Source: Elusimicrobiota bacterium
Lineage (GTDB): Bacteria; CG03; SLGR01; PWQF01
Assembly (NCBI GenBank): GCA_003557485.1
Contig: PWOI01000128.1
Coordinates: forward strand, 1-17,298
Direction: 5' to 3'
Length of the DNA stretch: 17,298 bases
In this document: piece by piece, positions 6,437-14,857 of the stretch
How the letters are laid out: each line of letters starts with the position of its first letter
Numbering within the stretch: position 1 is the first letter of the stretch
Notes under the pieces: model-generated
What the model was told of the DNA's origin: nothing
The model's database searches: none
Seen by the model: only the letters and a program-made list of their open reading frames with translations
Program-made: the position numbers and the translations under genes

Positions 6437-7693
6437 ATGTCTGAAAAGGTTACTCCTGAATTAAATAACTGTAATTTCTGCGGCAAAAGCGCAGGAGATG
6501 TCCGCAGGCTTATAGGCGGCGGAGAAACGCTTATCTGCGACGAATGCGTAGAAACGGCGCATCGCATACTTAATAAACCTTCGGAAAGTGAAAAGGATCT
6601 GCAGATCACCGAAGTTCCCCGTCCCAGCGAAATCAAAAAGATACTTGACGAGTATGTAATAAGCCAGGAGGAGGCCAAAAGAACTATATCCGTTGCAGTG
6701 TATAACCATTACAAAAGAATGGACGCTGGCAGGGTGGAGGGAAAAGAAGTCCGTAATAAGGTAAATGTAGATAGGGATGTAGAAATCGAAAAAGCGAATA
6801 TACTTCTTCTTGGCCCTACGGGTACAGGTAAGACTCTTATTGCCCGTACTCTTGCCCGCATACTTAAAGTCCCTTTTGCAATAGCTGACGCTACAACTCT
6901 TACAGAGGCGGGTTATGTCGGTGATGATGTGGAAAATATACTTCTACGCCTGCTTCAGAACGCTTCTTTTAATAAGAAACGCGCCGAATGGGGTATAATA
7001 TACGTTGATGAAATAGATAAAATAGCAAGAAAATCCGAAAGTCCTTCAATTACGCGTGACGTTTCTGGTGAAGGAGTTCAGCAGGCACTTCTTAAAATCA
7101 TAGAGGGGACTATAGCAGACGTCAACCCGAAAGGAGGGAGAAAACACCCCCACCAGCAGTGTATTCCGATTGATACCAAAAATATTCTTTTTATCTGCGG
7201 AGGTTCCTTCAGCGGGCTCGAGGATATAATTGCCCGGAGGATTACCGAGAAAAAAATGGGTTTCGGAGCAGAGCTAGTTCGCCAGAAAGCTGACATCGGA
7301 GAAATTTTTAAATACGCCGAGCCGCACGATCTGAACCGCTACGGCTTGATACCCGAGCTTGTAGGGCGTTTGCCGGTACTGGCTCCGCTGCATGACCTTA
7401 ACAGAAAGGATCTGGTTAAAATTCTTTCCGAACCAAAAAATTCCATAGTCAAGCAGTATCAAAAACTTCTGGCGATGGAGGGGATTAAGCTGACTTTTAC
7501 AAAAGGAGCGCTTGAAAAAGTCGCCGAGATATCTATGGGTAAATACAGGGGGGCAAGAGGGCTGAGAACTGTTATTGAAAAGATAATGCTTAAGGTAATG
7601 TATGAGATTCCCGATAAGAAGAACATTGCCGAGTGCGTAATTAATGAAAAAGTAATAGAGAACCGAAGCGAACCCCGCCTTAAAACTGCCTGA
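6437..7693 (+). CDS. clpX: ATP-dependent Clp protease ATP-binding subunit ClpX
   Basis: ClpX is the hexameric AAA+ unfoldase that recognises tagged substrates and threads them into ClpP. The 418-residue protein has an N-terminal C4 zinc domain (Cys12, Cys15, Cys34, Cys37), Walker A GPTGTGKT (126-133), Walker B IIYVDEID (187-194), pore loop GYVG (159-162), RKH loop (235-237), arginine finger Arg311 in ELVGRLP, and sensor 2 Arg374 in GARG. The ClpP-docking loop reads Met-Gly-Phe (274-276) where many ClpX have Ile-Gly-Phe. The zinc domain and single AAA+ module separate it from HslU and ClpA. It starts 1 nt after clpP; AAGGAAA lies 16 nt upstream, rather far for a ribosome site, so coupling to clpP is likely. 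Confidence 0.97.
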   Translation: MSEKVTPELNNCNFCGKSAGDVRRLIGGGETLICDECVETAHRILNKPSESEKDLQITEVPRPSEIKKILDEYVISQEEAKRTISVAVYNHYKRMDAGRVEGKEVRNKVNVDRDVEIEKANILLLGPTGTGKTLIARTLARILKVPFAIADATTLTEAGYVGDDVENILLRLLQNASFNKKRAEWGIIYVDEIDKIARKSESPSITRDVSGEGVQQALLKIIEGTIADVNPKGGRKHPHQQCIPIDTKNILFICGGSFSGLEDIIARRITEKKMGFGAELVRQKADIGEIFKYAEPHDLNRYGLIPELVGRLPVLAPLHDLNRKDLVKILSEPKNSIVKQYQKLLAMEGIKLTFTKGALEKVAEISMGKYRGARGLRTVIEKIMLKVMYEIPDKKNIAECVINEKVIENRSEPRLKTA

Positions 7694-7701
7694 GTAATCT
7701 T

Positions 7702-10017
7702 ATGACTAAAATTAAGACAAAAATATTGCCTTTTTTACCTGTAAGAGATATAGTTGTTTTCCCCCATATGATGTTGCCACTTGCAGTCGGTAGAAAGAAG
7801 TCCCTGAAAGCTGTTGAGATTGCGGAAAGAAACAATGACCTTATTTTTATAGCTGCGCAGAAAGATATTTACAATGAGTCTCCATCAAGGGAAGATGTTT
7901 TTAGTATGGGTGTTCTTGCCGATATAGTACAGGTAATAAGTCTTCCCGATGATTCCAAACGGGTGCTTGTTGAAGCCAGGAGCAGGGCTTTAATCAGGGA
8001 TATCCGGAGCGAATCCGGAGCGCTGAAGGCCGAGGTAGAGTTAGTAGCGGAGCCGGAGCCGGAAAAAAACACTGAAACGGACGCTCTTGTGAGAAGAGTT
8101 TCGGAACTTTTTGAAGAATACGGCATGATGAAACCCGGCACATATCTTGAAGGGCCAGCTGCCATTGAAGAAATAGAAGATATTTCAAAATTTACAGATA
8201 TTGTCGCGGGAAATATGCTGCTTTCAAAAAAGCAGGCGCAAAGCCTACTCGATGAACTTAGCCCTGAATGCCGGCTTGAAAAACTTCTTAATCTTCTTGA
8301 AAAAGAGATAGAAATCCTGAAGATAAAGAAAAAAATAGAGGGAAGGGTTAAAAAGCGTTTCGATAAATCCCAGAAAGAATATTTTCTTGCCGAGCAGATG
8401 AAAGCGATAAAAGAAGAACTTGGAAAAACCCGCGAAGGGGCAGAGGATGAAATAAGCCAGCTGGAATCTAAAATAAATAAAACATCAATGACGAAAGAAG
8501 CGCGCCGGCAGGCTAAGACGGAACTCGGGCGCCTGGAGAAAATGATGCCCTTCTCTCCCGAGGCCACAGTAATAAGGACTTACCTTGAATGGCTTATAAA
8601 ACTTCCGTGGGAAAAAAGGAGTGATAATAATATTAACTTATCTCGGGCGGCGTCAATCCTTGAGAAAGAGCATTACGGGCTCAGTGACGCAAAAGAAAGA
8701 GTTTTAGAATATCTGGCAGTATCAAAACTTTCCGACAAGCTTAAAACGCCGATTCTTTGTTTTGTCGGGCCTCCGGGGACAGGCAAGACTTCTTTCGGCA
8801 GGTCGATTGCCCACGCTCTGGGAAGGAAATTCACAAGAATTTCCCTTGGAGGAATAAGAGATGAAGCAGAAATAAGGGGACACAGGCGGACATATATCGG
8901 ATCGCTTCCCGGGCGGCTTATCCAGTCAATGGCAAAAGCAGATACAAAAAATCCCGTATTTTTAATGGATGAGATAGATAAAATGGGTAAAGATTTTCGC
9001 GGGGATCCCGCGTCGGCCCTTCTGGAAGCACTTGATCCCGAACAGAATAAAAACTTCAGCGACCATTATCTTGAAGTCTCTTTTGACCTCTCTGAAGTAA
9101 TGTTTATAACAACTGCAAATTCTATGTCTGCTATTCCACCGGCTCTTTTGGACAGAATGGAAATCATAAAATTCCCCGGGTATACAATAGATGAAAAACT
9201 GAATATAGCAAGAAAATTTCTTATTCCCAAGCAGAAAGAAGAGAATGGATTAGATGCAGCCGGATTTACTTTAAGCGACGCAGCCGTAAAATATATAATT
9301 GACAGCCATACCCGCGAAGCCGGTGTTCGCAGCCTGGAAAGAGAAATCTCCGGTATTTTCCGAAAAGTTGCCCGAGAGGCCGCCGAAAAAGGCATAAAGA
9401 AGAAAACTGTCAATATTAATAATATTAATGGTTATCTTGGCATCCCGGAATTCTCATATAACCGCGCCTCCGAAAACGATGTAGGAGTGGCGGCCGGAGT
9501 TTCTTGGACTGAAAACGGTGGAGAATCTCTCTCAATAGAGGTTTCATTGATGCCCGGCGACGGAAAACTGCGCCTTACGGGCAAACTGGGTGAAGTAATG
9601 AAGGAATCTGCTCAGGCGGCTCTTAGCTATGTCAGGGCAAATACGTCTTCGTTGAAGGTGCCGGAGAATTTCTATAAGGAAAAAGACATACACATTCACG
9701 TTCCTGCCGGAGCTGTTCCCAAAGAAGGGCCCTCGGCCGGCATAACCATATGCACATCGCTGGTTTCAGCCTTGACAGGGAAACCCGTTAAAAAAGGAGT
9801 GGTAATGACCGGCGAGATGACTTTGCGCGGAAATATTCTGGAAATAGGCGGCTTCAAAGAGAAGGTTATAGCCGCGCACCGGGACAAATTCAAAAAATTC
9901 ATATTCCCGGAATGCAATAATAAAAACCTGGAAGAGATTCCCGCTCAGATAAAGAAAAACATGAAATTTATACCTGTAAGCAATTACCGGCAGGTTCTAA
10001 AACATATTTTTTCCTGA
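7702..10017 (+). CDS. lon: ATP-dependent Lon protease (LonA type)
   Basis: Lon is a soluble hexameric AAA+ protease that degrades misfolded and short-lived regulatory proteins. The 771 residues are typical of LonA. The N-terminal substrate-binding domain begins ILPFLPVRDIVVFP (8-21), and a long charged coiled-coil stretch spans about 195-290. The AAA+ module has Walker A GPPGTGKT (356-363) and Walker B VFLMDEID (419-426). The protease domain carries the Ser678/Lys721 dyad in PKEGPSAG (673-680) and GGFKEKVIAAHR (716-727). No membrane segment is present, which rules out LonB. It lies 8 nt after clpX without a clear ribosome site. The block seems to end here, but I see no strong terminator in the 80 nt after its stop. 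Confidence 0.97.
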   Translation: MTKIKTKILPFLPVRDIVVFPHMMLPLAVGRKKSLKAVEIAERNNDLIFIAAQKDIYNESPSREDVFSMGVLADIVQVISLPDDSKRVLVEARSRALIRDIRSESGALKAEVELVAEPEPEKNTETDALVRRVSELFEEYGMMKPGTYLEGPAAIEEIEDISKFTDIVAGNMLLSKKQAQSLLDELSPECRLEKLLNLLEKEIEILKIKKKIEGRVKKRFDKSQKEYFLAEQMKAIKEELGKTREGAEDEISQLESKINKTSMTKEARRQAKTELGRLEKMMPFSPEATVIRTYLEWLIKLPWEKRSDNNINLSRAASILEKEHYGLSDAKERVLEYLAVSKLSDKLKTPILCFVGPPGTGKTSFGRSIAHALGRKFTRISLGGIRDEAEIRGHRRTYIGSLPGRLIQSMAKADTKNPVFLMDEIDKMGKDFRGDPASALLEALDPEQNKNFSDHYLEVSFDLSEVMFITTANSMSAIPPALLDRMEIIKFPGYTIDEKLNIARKFLIPKQKEENGLDAAGFTLSDAAVKYIIDSHTREAGVRSLEREISGIFRKVAREAAEKGIKKKTVNINNINGYLGIPEFSYNRASENDVGVAAGVSWTENGGESLSIEVSLMPGDGKLRLTGKLGEVMKESAQAALSYVRANTSSLKVPENFYKEKDIHIHVPAGAVPKEGPSAGITICTSLVSALTGKPVKKGVVMTGEMTLRGNILEIGGFKEKVIAAHRDKFKKFIFPECNNKNLEEIPAQIKKNMKFIPVSNYRQVLKHIFS

Positions 10018-10035
10018 CGATAAAAGTTTTTTGAT

Positions 10036-10064
10036 TTGACAAGAAGGCTTCAGATTAGTTAAAT
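10036..10064 (+). promoter_or_regulatory. Predicted promoter of tRNA-Lys(UUU)
   Basis: A perfect TTGACA (10036-10041) is followed after 17 nt by TTAAAT (10059-10064, four of six matches). Transcription would start near 10071, leaving about 27 nt of 5' precursor before the tRNA. Nothing else is recognisable between lon and the tRNA. Confidence 0.45.
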
Positions 10065-10097
10065 AGCAAAACAAAATAAGTTGTAAGGATTTTTTGT

Positions 10098-10173
10098 GGG
10101 CCCGTAGCTCAGCCGGTAGAGCACCGCCCTTTTAAGGCGGGTGTCGAGTGTTCGAACCACTCCGGGCTCACCA
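10098..10173 (+). tRNA. tRNA-Lys (anticodon UUU)
   Basis: The 76-nt cloverleaf has acceptor GGGCCCG (10098-10104) paired with CGGGCTC (10163-10169) with one G-U pair, discriminator A, and CCA encoded at 10171-10173. The D stem is GCTC/GAGC, and the anticodon stem CCGCC/GGCGG encloses CTTTTAA, giving anticodon TTT for AAA/AAG. A short T-run (10176-10180) follows without a hairpin. Confidence 0.96.
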
Positions 10174-10196
10174 TATTTTTCTATTGACTGTTGAGG

Positions 10197-10224
10197 TTGA
10201 CATTCAACATAATATTATTATCAT
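10197..10224 (+). promoter_or_regulatory. Predicted promoter of the rpmE-prfA operon, leaderless
   Basis: A perfect TTGACA (10197-10202) is followed after 16 nt by TATCAT (10219-10224), the same -10 as the tRNA cluster promoter. The rpmE ATG at 10233 lies 8 nt below, so the mRNA would begin at or within about 2 nt of it. The inverted repeat GTTGA-CAT-TCAAC (10196-10208) covers the -35, and ATAATATTAT is a 10-bp palindrome in the spacer. Either could be an operator, but no regulator is identifiable. Confidence 0.5.
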
Positions 10225-10232
10225 AAGATACC

Positions 10233-10445
10233 ATGAAAGACAAAATACACCCAAAACTACATACAGCCGAAGTTTCCTGCGCCTGCGGCGCTCAGTTTGA
10301 GCTTCTTTCTACCAGAGAAAGGATACACGTGGAGATATGTTCACGTTGTCATCCGTTCTTTACCGGCGAGCAAAAGTTCCTTGACACAGCCGGCAGGGTT
10401 GAGAAGTTCGAAAAAAAATACGGCAAGAAGAAAAAGTCTTCTTAG
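10233..10445 (+). CDS. rpmE: Ribosomal protein bL31, zinc-binding type
   Basis: bL31 bridges the ribosomal subunits near the 5S rRNA. The 70-residue protein starts [10 protein letters not shown] and keeps all four cysteines of the zinc (C+) form: Cys16, Cys18, Cys36 and Cys39 (CAC and CSRC). It then has the family motif [20 protein letters not shown] (40-59) and ends in a lysine-rich tail. This is the zinc-dependent paralogue, not the cysteine-free YkgM type. The ATG has no Shine-Dalgarno site and lies immediately below the predicted promoter. It heads a long operon and is followed 48 nt later by prfA, a very frequent neighbour. Confidence 0.95.
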   Translation: MKDKIHPKLHTAEVSCACGAQFELLSTRERIHVEICSRCHPFFTGEQKFLDTAGRVEKFEKKYGKKKKSS

Positions 10446-10493
10446 AATATACCCTTCAATGCGCGTTGTTTTCCGGCAGCGTGTTTTTTTATT

Positions 10494-11567
10494 ATGATTG
10501 AAAAATTCGAGGAACTTAAAAAAGAGTTTTTAGCGATTGAAAAAAAGCTTACACTCCCCGAGGTAATAAACAACTCCGAAAAATTAAAAGAGTATTCCCG
10601 CAGGTACGGTGAACTTAAGGAAGTTGTCCGTAACTATGAAAAATTTCTTAAATTAAACGAAGAACTATCCCAGGCCATGGAGCTTGCAGGGGAAGAAAGC
10701 GGTGAAATGCGCGACCTGGCAATGGATGAAGCCCAGGTGCTGGAAAGAAAAGTCAGAACTAGCCGGGAAAACCTGAGGGAATTTCTTCTTCCCGCCGACC
10801 CTGATAGAGCAAAAGATATTATAATGGAAATACGCGCTGCCGTTGGCGGTGATGAAGCCGGGCTGTTCTGTGCGGATCTTTACAGGATGTATTCCAAGTA
10901 CGCCGAAAAACGCGGTTGGAACATTGATACTTATACTGCAAACAAAACAGGCCTTGGAGGCTTAAAAGAAATAATATTCGCTGTTGAAGGAAAAGAAGTC
11001 TATGAAATGCTTAAATATGAGAGCGGAGTGCACAGGGTCCAGAGAGTGCCGGAAACGGAAACCGGAGGAAGAATCCATACATCAGCCTGCACTGTAGCGG
11101 TACTGCCTCAGGCCGGTGAAGTGGAGGTAAACATTAACGAGAAAGATCTTAGAGTGGATACTTATCGTGCTTCCGGCAGCGGAGGGCAGCATGTTAACGT
11201 TACCGATTCCGCGGTAAGAATAACCCACATACCTACAGGAACCGTAGTTCAATGCCAGGATGAAAGGTCACAGCACCAGAATAAGCGCAAAGCTTTGAAT
11301 ATGCTGAGGGCAAAAATCAAGGAGCACCAGAAACTTCAGCAGGAGCGTAGTGAAAAAAACCGGCGCCGTAACCAGATAGGCTCCGGGGACAGGAGCGAAA
11401 AAATAAGAACATATAATTTTCCTCAAAACAGAATTACAGATCACAGGGTTAATATATCAGTTTACAACATAGACGCTGTTCTGGAGGGTGAACTCGACGA
11501 ACTTCTTCAGCAGGTGAGAAAAGAAATTACCCGCAGGCAGATTGAGGAAATTGAAACAGGCAGCTGA
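10494..11567 (+). CDS. prfA: Peptide chain release factor 1
   Basis: RF1 reads UAA and UAG in the ribosomal A site and triggers hydrolysis of the finished chain. The 357 residues match the family length. The stop-recognition tripeptide is of the P-x-T class, PET at 186-188 within RVPETETGG, which separates RF1 from RF2 (SPF). The peptidyl-hydrolysis motif GGQ is at 230-232 in GSGGQHVNVTDSAVR. Gln232 is the residue methylated by PrmC, encoded next. There is no frameshift site like that of prfB. The ATG at 10494 follows a T-rich stretch without a ribosome site. The 48-nt gap from rpmE shows no promoter or terminator. The end overlaps prmC by up to 26 bases. Confidence 0.97.
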   Translation: MIEKFEELKKEFLAIEKKLTLPEVINNSEKLKEYSRRYGELKEVVRNYEKFLKLNEELSQAMELAGEESGEMRDLAMDEAQVLERKVRTSRENLREFLLPADPDRAKDIIMEIRAAVGGDEAGLFCADLYRMYSKYAEKRGWNIDTYTANKTGLGGLKEIIFAVEGKEVYEMLKYESGVHRVQRVPETETGGRIHTSACTVAVLPQAGEVEVNINEKDLRVDTYRASGSGGQHVNVTDSAVRITHIPTGTVVQCQDERSQHQNKRKALNMLRAKIKEHQKLQQERSEKNRRRNQIGSGDRSEKIRTYNFPQNRITDHRVNISVYNIDAVLEGELDELLQQVRKEITRRQIEEIETGS

Positions 11568-12426
11568 AAAAAGCTGCGCTGAACTGCTTGAGATAGGCAG
11601 GTCTGTTCTTGAATCTTCAGGCATAACTGACCCCGGAGGTGAAAGCCTAAGGATACTCGCCGGCACGCTCTGTGTTCCCGCAGTTAACTTAAGGGCAGGT
11701 TTTGTGTGCGAGGTTCCCTCTTCGGCTGAAGAAAAATATTTTGATCATATAAAAAAAAGAATTAAAGGAATACCTCTTCAATATATTTTCCGGTCCGCAT
11801 GTTTCATGGGCCTGGATTTTTATGTGGATGAAAATGTCCTGATACCGCGCTCCGACACTGAGGTTCTAGTAGAAAGGTGCCTCCGGGAGCTGGGTGAAGA
11901 ATCCCGCAGCAAAAGAGTTCTGGAATTGGGTACCGGAAGCGGCTGTGTGGCCGTTTCCCTCGCCCGTCTTTCGGGCTGCCTGGTTGATACCGTTGAGATA
12001 TCCGCAGCCGCCCTTAGGGTTGCTAAAAAAAACGCCCGGATTCACGGAGTTGAAAAAAAGATAAATTTTATAAAAGGAGATATGCTGGATGCCGGCAAAA
12101 TTCCCGGGGAGGGATGTTGCGATTTAATTGTGTCAAACCCTCCCTATGTTTCCGAATGCGAGTATGCGGCTCTGTCCGAAGAGGTCAGGAAAGAACCGGC
12201 TCTTGCTCTCAAAGCTGGAAAAAGCGGACTTAAATATATAAAATTCATATTTGAGGAGTATATAGGATTTGTGAGGCCGGGCGGAAAAATGCTTATTGAA
12301 ATAGGTTATTCCCAGAAGAAAATGGTAGAAAATCTAGCCGCAGGCAGAAAGATTGAATTTATAAAGGATTTGAACGGAATTTACCGGGTGGCCATAGTAA
12401 CCCGTCCGCATAAAACGATGTTATGA
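11542..12426 (+). CDS. prmC: Release factor glutamine N5-methyltransferase
   Basis: PrmC uses S-adenosylmethionine to methylate the GGQ glutamine of release factors, raising termination efficiency. Taking TTG 11542 as start gives 294 residues. The SAM-binding motif VLELGTGSGCVAV is at 126-138, the substrate-site motif NPPY at 199-202, and IPRSDTEVLVE (101-111) corresponds to the usual IPRPDTE. The start is uncertain: no ATG is available, TTG 11542 and TTG 11551 are both possible, and neither has a well-spaced ribosome site. Either overlaps the end of prfA, so reinitiation after prfA is likely. It shares ATGA with murA downstream. Function follows from the motifs and from its position next to the substrate gene. 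Confidence 0.94.
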   Translation: MRKLKQAAEKSCAELLEIGRSVLESSGITDPGGESLRILAGTLCVPAVNLRAGFVCEVPSSAEEKYFDHIKKRIKGIPLQYIFRSACFMGLDFYVDENVLIPRSDTEVLVERCLRELGEESRSKRVLELGTGSGCVAVSLARLSGCLVDTVEISAAALRVAKKNARIHGVEKKINFIKGDMLDAGKIPGEGCCDLIVSNPPYVSECEYAALSEEVRKEPALALKAGKSGLKYIKFIFEEYIGFVRPGGKMLIEIGYSQKKMVENLAAGRKIEFIKDLNGIYRVAIVTRPHKTML

Positions 12427-13712
12427 ATGAAAGCGATTTAAACAGAATAAAGGAAAAAATATCCCCGCCGGGAAGCTTGTTAATTAAAGGCCCCGGAGCC
12501 TTAAAAGGCACAGTCAGGGTTTCGGGCTCCAAAAACGCCGTGCTTCCAATTCTTGCGGCGACCCTGATAACGGATAAAAAATGCACCATAAGAAATGTCC
12601 CGGATCTTACCGATATATCAATAATGGTTGAGCTCCTTAAGATTCTTGGAAAGAAAGTTGCCAGGGAAGGAACCGTTCTTTACATTGAAAAAGAGGAAGA
12701 TACCCCGGGAGTTGCGCCTTATGAGCTGGTGCGGATGCTCAGGGCCTCCATTCTCGTTATGGGGGCTCTTGCCGCCGGGAGAAACTCCTTTAGGGTAGCT
12801 ATGCCGGGCGGCTGTTTGATAGGAGAGAGGCCTATAGATATACACCTGAAAGGACTTAAAAAAATGGGCGCCGAAATTAAGGTTTCAGGCGGTTTTGTAG
12901 AGCTTGACGCTTCAGGCCTTAAGGGTTCTGTCATAACACTGGATTTTCCCTCGGTGGGAGCTACAGAGAATCTTGCGATAGCGGCGTGTGGCACTACCGA
13001 TAAGACCGTTCTTGAAAATATTGCCGTCGAGCCGGAAATTGAAGAGCTTTTTTCTTTTCTGAAAAGCCTCGGCGCAAAAGTTAAGCACAGAGGCAGCAGC
13101 GTTTCAATAAAAGGGCGCAGCAGGTACGGGGGTGCGGACTTTACGGTTATGGATGACAGGATACAGGCAGGAACCTATGTTATAGCCGGTGCCGTTCAGG
13201 GTTCTGATGTCAGGGTTGAGTTTTCATCACCAGAGACTCTGGACGCGCTTGTAGAGAAGCTGATTGAATGCGGATGTTTTGTAGATACGGGTTCTGATTA
13301 TATTCATATACGGACCCCTGAAAGACTGAAAAGCACAGATATAAGGACTTCTCCCTACCCCGGTTTTCCAACCGATCTTCAGGCGCCTTTTACGGCTCTT
13401 ATGAGTTGTGCCGATGGAGTAAGCGTAGTTAATGAAACTGTTTTTGAAAACCGTTTTCTACACTGCGGAGAGCTTAAAAGGATGGGAGCTGATATCGAAA
13501 TCAAGAAAGACTTTGCAGTAGTGCAGGGTGTAGAGAAACTTACGGGAGCGCCTGTTGCCGCAAAAGATTTAAGGGGGGGGGCTTCCCTTGTTATAGCAGG
13601 TCTTCTGGCTCAGGGAGTTACCCGCATAATTGAAACGGACCATATATGGCGCGGCTATGAAGATATAACCGGTAATTTTAAAAAACTGGGGGCAGAAATA
13701 TGGACAGAATAG
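12423..13712 (+). CDS. murA: UDP-N-acetylglucosamine 1-carboxyvinyltransferase
   Basis: MurA transfers enolpyruvate from PEP to UDP-GlcNAc, the first committed step of peptidoglycan synthesis. The 429 residues are slightly longer than usual. SGSKNAVLPILAATL (34-48) holds the conserved Lys37/Asn38 pair, and the catalytic loop MPGGCLIGERP (127-137) has Cys131. A Cys here, not Asp, is the form known to be fosfomycin-sensitive. YPGFPTDLQAPF carries the conserved late Asp. About 18 N-terminal residues precede the normal family start; TTG 12477 could be the real start, but the ATGA overlap with prmC favours ATG 12423. A run of nine G (13573-13581) codes for Arg-Gly-Gly within the conserved LRGGASLVIAGL segment. 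The end overlaps hisD by 13 bases. Confidence 0.96.
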   Translation: MNESDLNRIKEKISPPGSLLIKGPGALKGTVRVSGSKNAVLPILAATLITDKKCTIRNVPDLTDISIMVELLKILGKKVAREGTVLYIEKEEDTPGVAPYELVRMLRASILVMGALAAGRNSFRVAMPGGCLIGERPIDIHLKGLKKMGAEIKVSGGFVELDASGLKGSVITLDFPSVGATENLAIAACGTTDKTVLENIAVEPEIEELFSFLKSLGAKVKHRGSSVSIKGRSRYGGADFTVMDDRIQAGTYVIAGAVQGSDVRVEFSSPETLDALVEKLIECGCFVDTGSDYIHIRTPERLKSTDIRTSPYPGFPTDLQAPFTALMSCADGVSVVNETVFENRFLHCGELKRMGADIEIKKDFAVVQGVEKLTGAPVAAKDLRGGASLVIAGLLAQGVTRIIETDHIWRGYEDITGNFKKLGAEIWTE

Positions 13713-14857
13713 ACAAAATAATAAAGCGGGTCGCCGGGAAAGGAGACAGTGCTCTTTTAAAGTATACCCTGAAATACGACGGGGTGCGGCTGGCTGCAGG
13801 GGATATAGAAGTAAAAAACAGCGAAATAGATGAACTGGCTTCAGAGGCCTCTGAAAACATACGCTCTATACTTTCAGAGGCGGCGGAGAATATAAGAAAA
13901 TATTCCGAGCCTCAAAGTAGCGAAAAAACATACGAGAAGGATGGAATACAGATAACCGACAGGTTCATCCCGGTTAACAGGGCCGGTATTTATGTCCCCG
14001 GAGGTGAGTATCCTTATCCTTCAACTGTTCTTATGTGCGCTGTTCCGGCCCGCGCAGCCGGAGTAGAAGAAATCATAATGGCCACGCCTCCTTCAAACCT
14101 TACCCCTGCAGTTGCCGCTGCTATTCGCATAGCAGGAGTTGACCGGGTATTCAGAGTAGGTGGCGCGCAGGCGATTGCCGCAATGGCTTTGGGCACCGAG
14201 AGCGTCCCGAAAGCGGATATGATAGCCGGGCCCGGCAATAAATTTGTTCAGCAGGCTAAACTTAAACTAAGCGGTGAGGTGGGAATAGATATGCTTGCCG
14301 GTCCAAGCGAAGTAGTTATAATCGCATCGGAAAACCAGAACGCCCGGTGGATAGCATCAGACCTGATTTCTCAGGCAGAACACGGTGAAGGAACAAAAAG
14401 CATTTTAATATCTCTTTCGGAGCAATTAACCGGTGAGGTAAAAAAGTTGATACCCGAAAAGTTTTCGGGCCGCATAAGCTGTATAAATGTTTCCACAATA
14501 GAAGAAGCCGTAAAAATATCAAATGATACGGCTCCCGAGCATCTTCAGATAATGCTTGAGGAAAAAATTGCCGGGAAAGCCGCTTCAATGGTAAAAAATG
14601 CGGGTGCGGTCTTTATGGGCCCCTACAGTCCTGCCTGCCTCGGTGATTACTGGGCCGGGCCTTCGCATGTTCTTCCTACGGGAAAAGCTGCGCGTTACAG
14701 CGAAGGGCTAAGCTGGAGAAGTTTTGTTAAGAAAGTATCGTTTATAAAAAGCAGCCGGGAAGGAATGAAACAGGCAGCGGAAAAAATTGCTGCCCTTGCA
14801 GATGAGGAAGGTATGAAATATCACAGCCGTTCAGCGCGGAGCAGGACTGAAGAATGA
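13700..14857 (+). CDS. hisD: Histidinol dehydrogenase, short N-terminus
   Basis: HisD oxidises histidinol to histidine in two NAD-dependent, zinc-dependent steps, the last of the pathway. Zinc and catalytic residues are present: Gln225 and His228 (SQAEHGEGT), Glu280/His281 (APEHLQ), Asp316 (LGDYWAGPSH) and His375 (GMKYHSRS). At 385 residues it is about 45 shorter than the E. coli enzyme. The N-terminus begins directly at the helix before GDSALLKYT, so about 35 residues are missing there. No upstream extension is possible, since an in-frame TAA lies at 13679-13681 with no start after it. The ATG is inside the end of murA and is preceded by a G-rich stretch. It shares ATGA with hisC. hisG is not between murA and hisD. 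Confidence 0.94.
   Translation: MDRIDKIIKRVAGKGDSALLKYTLKYDGVRLAAGDIEVKNSEIDELASEASENIRSILSEAAENIRKYSEPQSSEKTYEKDGIQITDRFIPVNRAGIYVPGGEYPYPSTVLMCAVPARAAGVEEIIMATPPSNLTPAVAAAIRIAGVDRVFRVGGAQAIAAMALGTESVPKADMIAGPGNKFVQQAKLKLSGEVGIDMLAGPSEVVIIASENQNARWIASDLISQAEHGEGTKSILISLSEQLTGEVKKLIPEKFSGRISCINVSTIEEAVKISNDTAPEHLQIMLEEKIAGKAASMVKNAGAVFMGPYSPACLGDYWAGPSHVLPTGKAARYSEGLSWRSFVKKVSFIKSSREGMKQAAEKIAALADEEGMKYHSRSARSRTEE

Noticed and set aside
7869-8567. Long open frame (232 codons) on the minus strand inside lon
   Set aside because: It lies wholly antisense to a fully conserved gene, is rich in Ser, Phe and Ile in low-complexity fashion, and has no family motif. It is a shadow of lon codon use.
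10018-10035. Rho-independent terminator after lon
   Set aside because: Only a T-run is visible (10027-10032); I could find no stable stem ahead of it.
10196-10220. Possible Zur-type operator at rpmE, suggested by palindromes GTTGA-CAT-TCAAC and ATAATATTAT
   Set aside because: Zinc control of bL31 genes is known elsewhere, but neither repeat matches a Zur box well enough, and AT-rich promoters produce such palindromes by chance.
10297-10497. 66-codon plus-strand frame overlapping rpmE and reaching prfA
   Set aside because: It overlaps the conserved bL31 gene in another frame and has no domain; coding signal belongs to rpmE.
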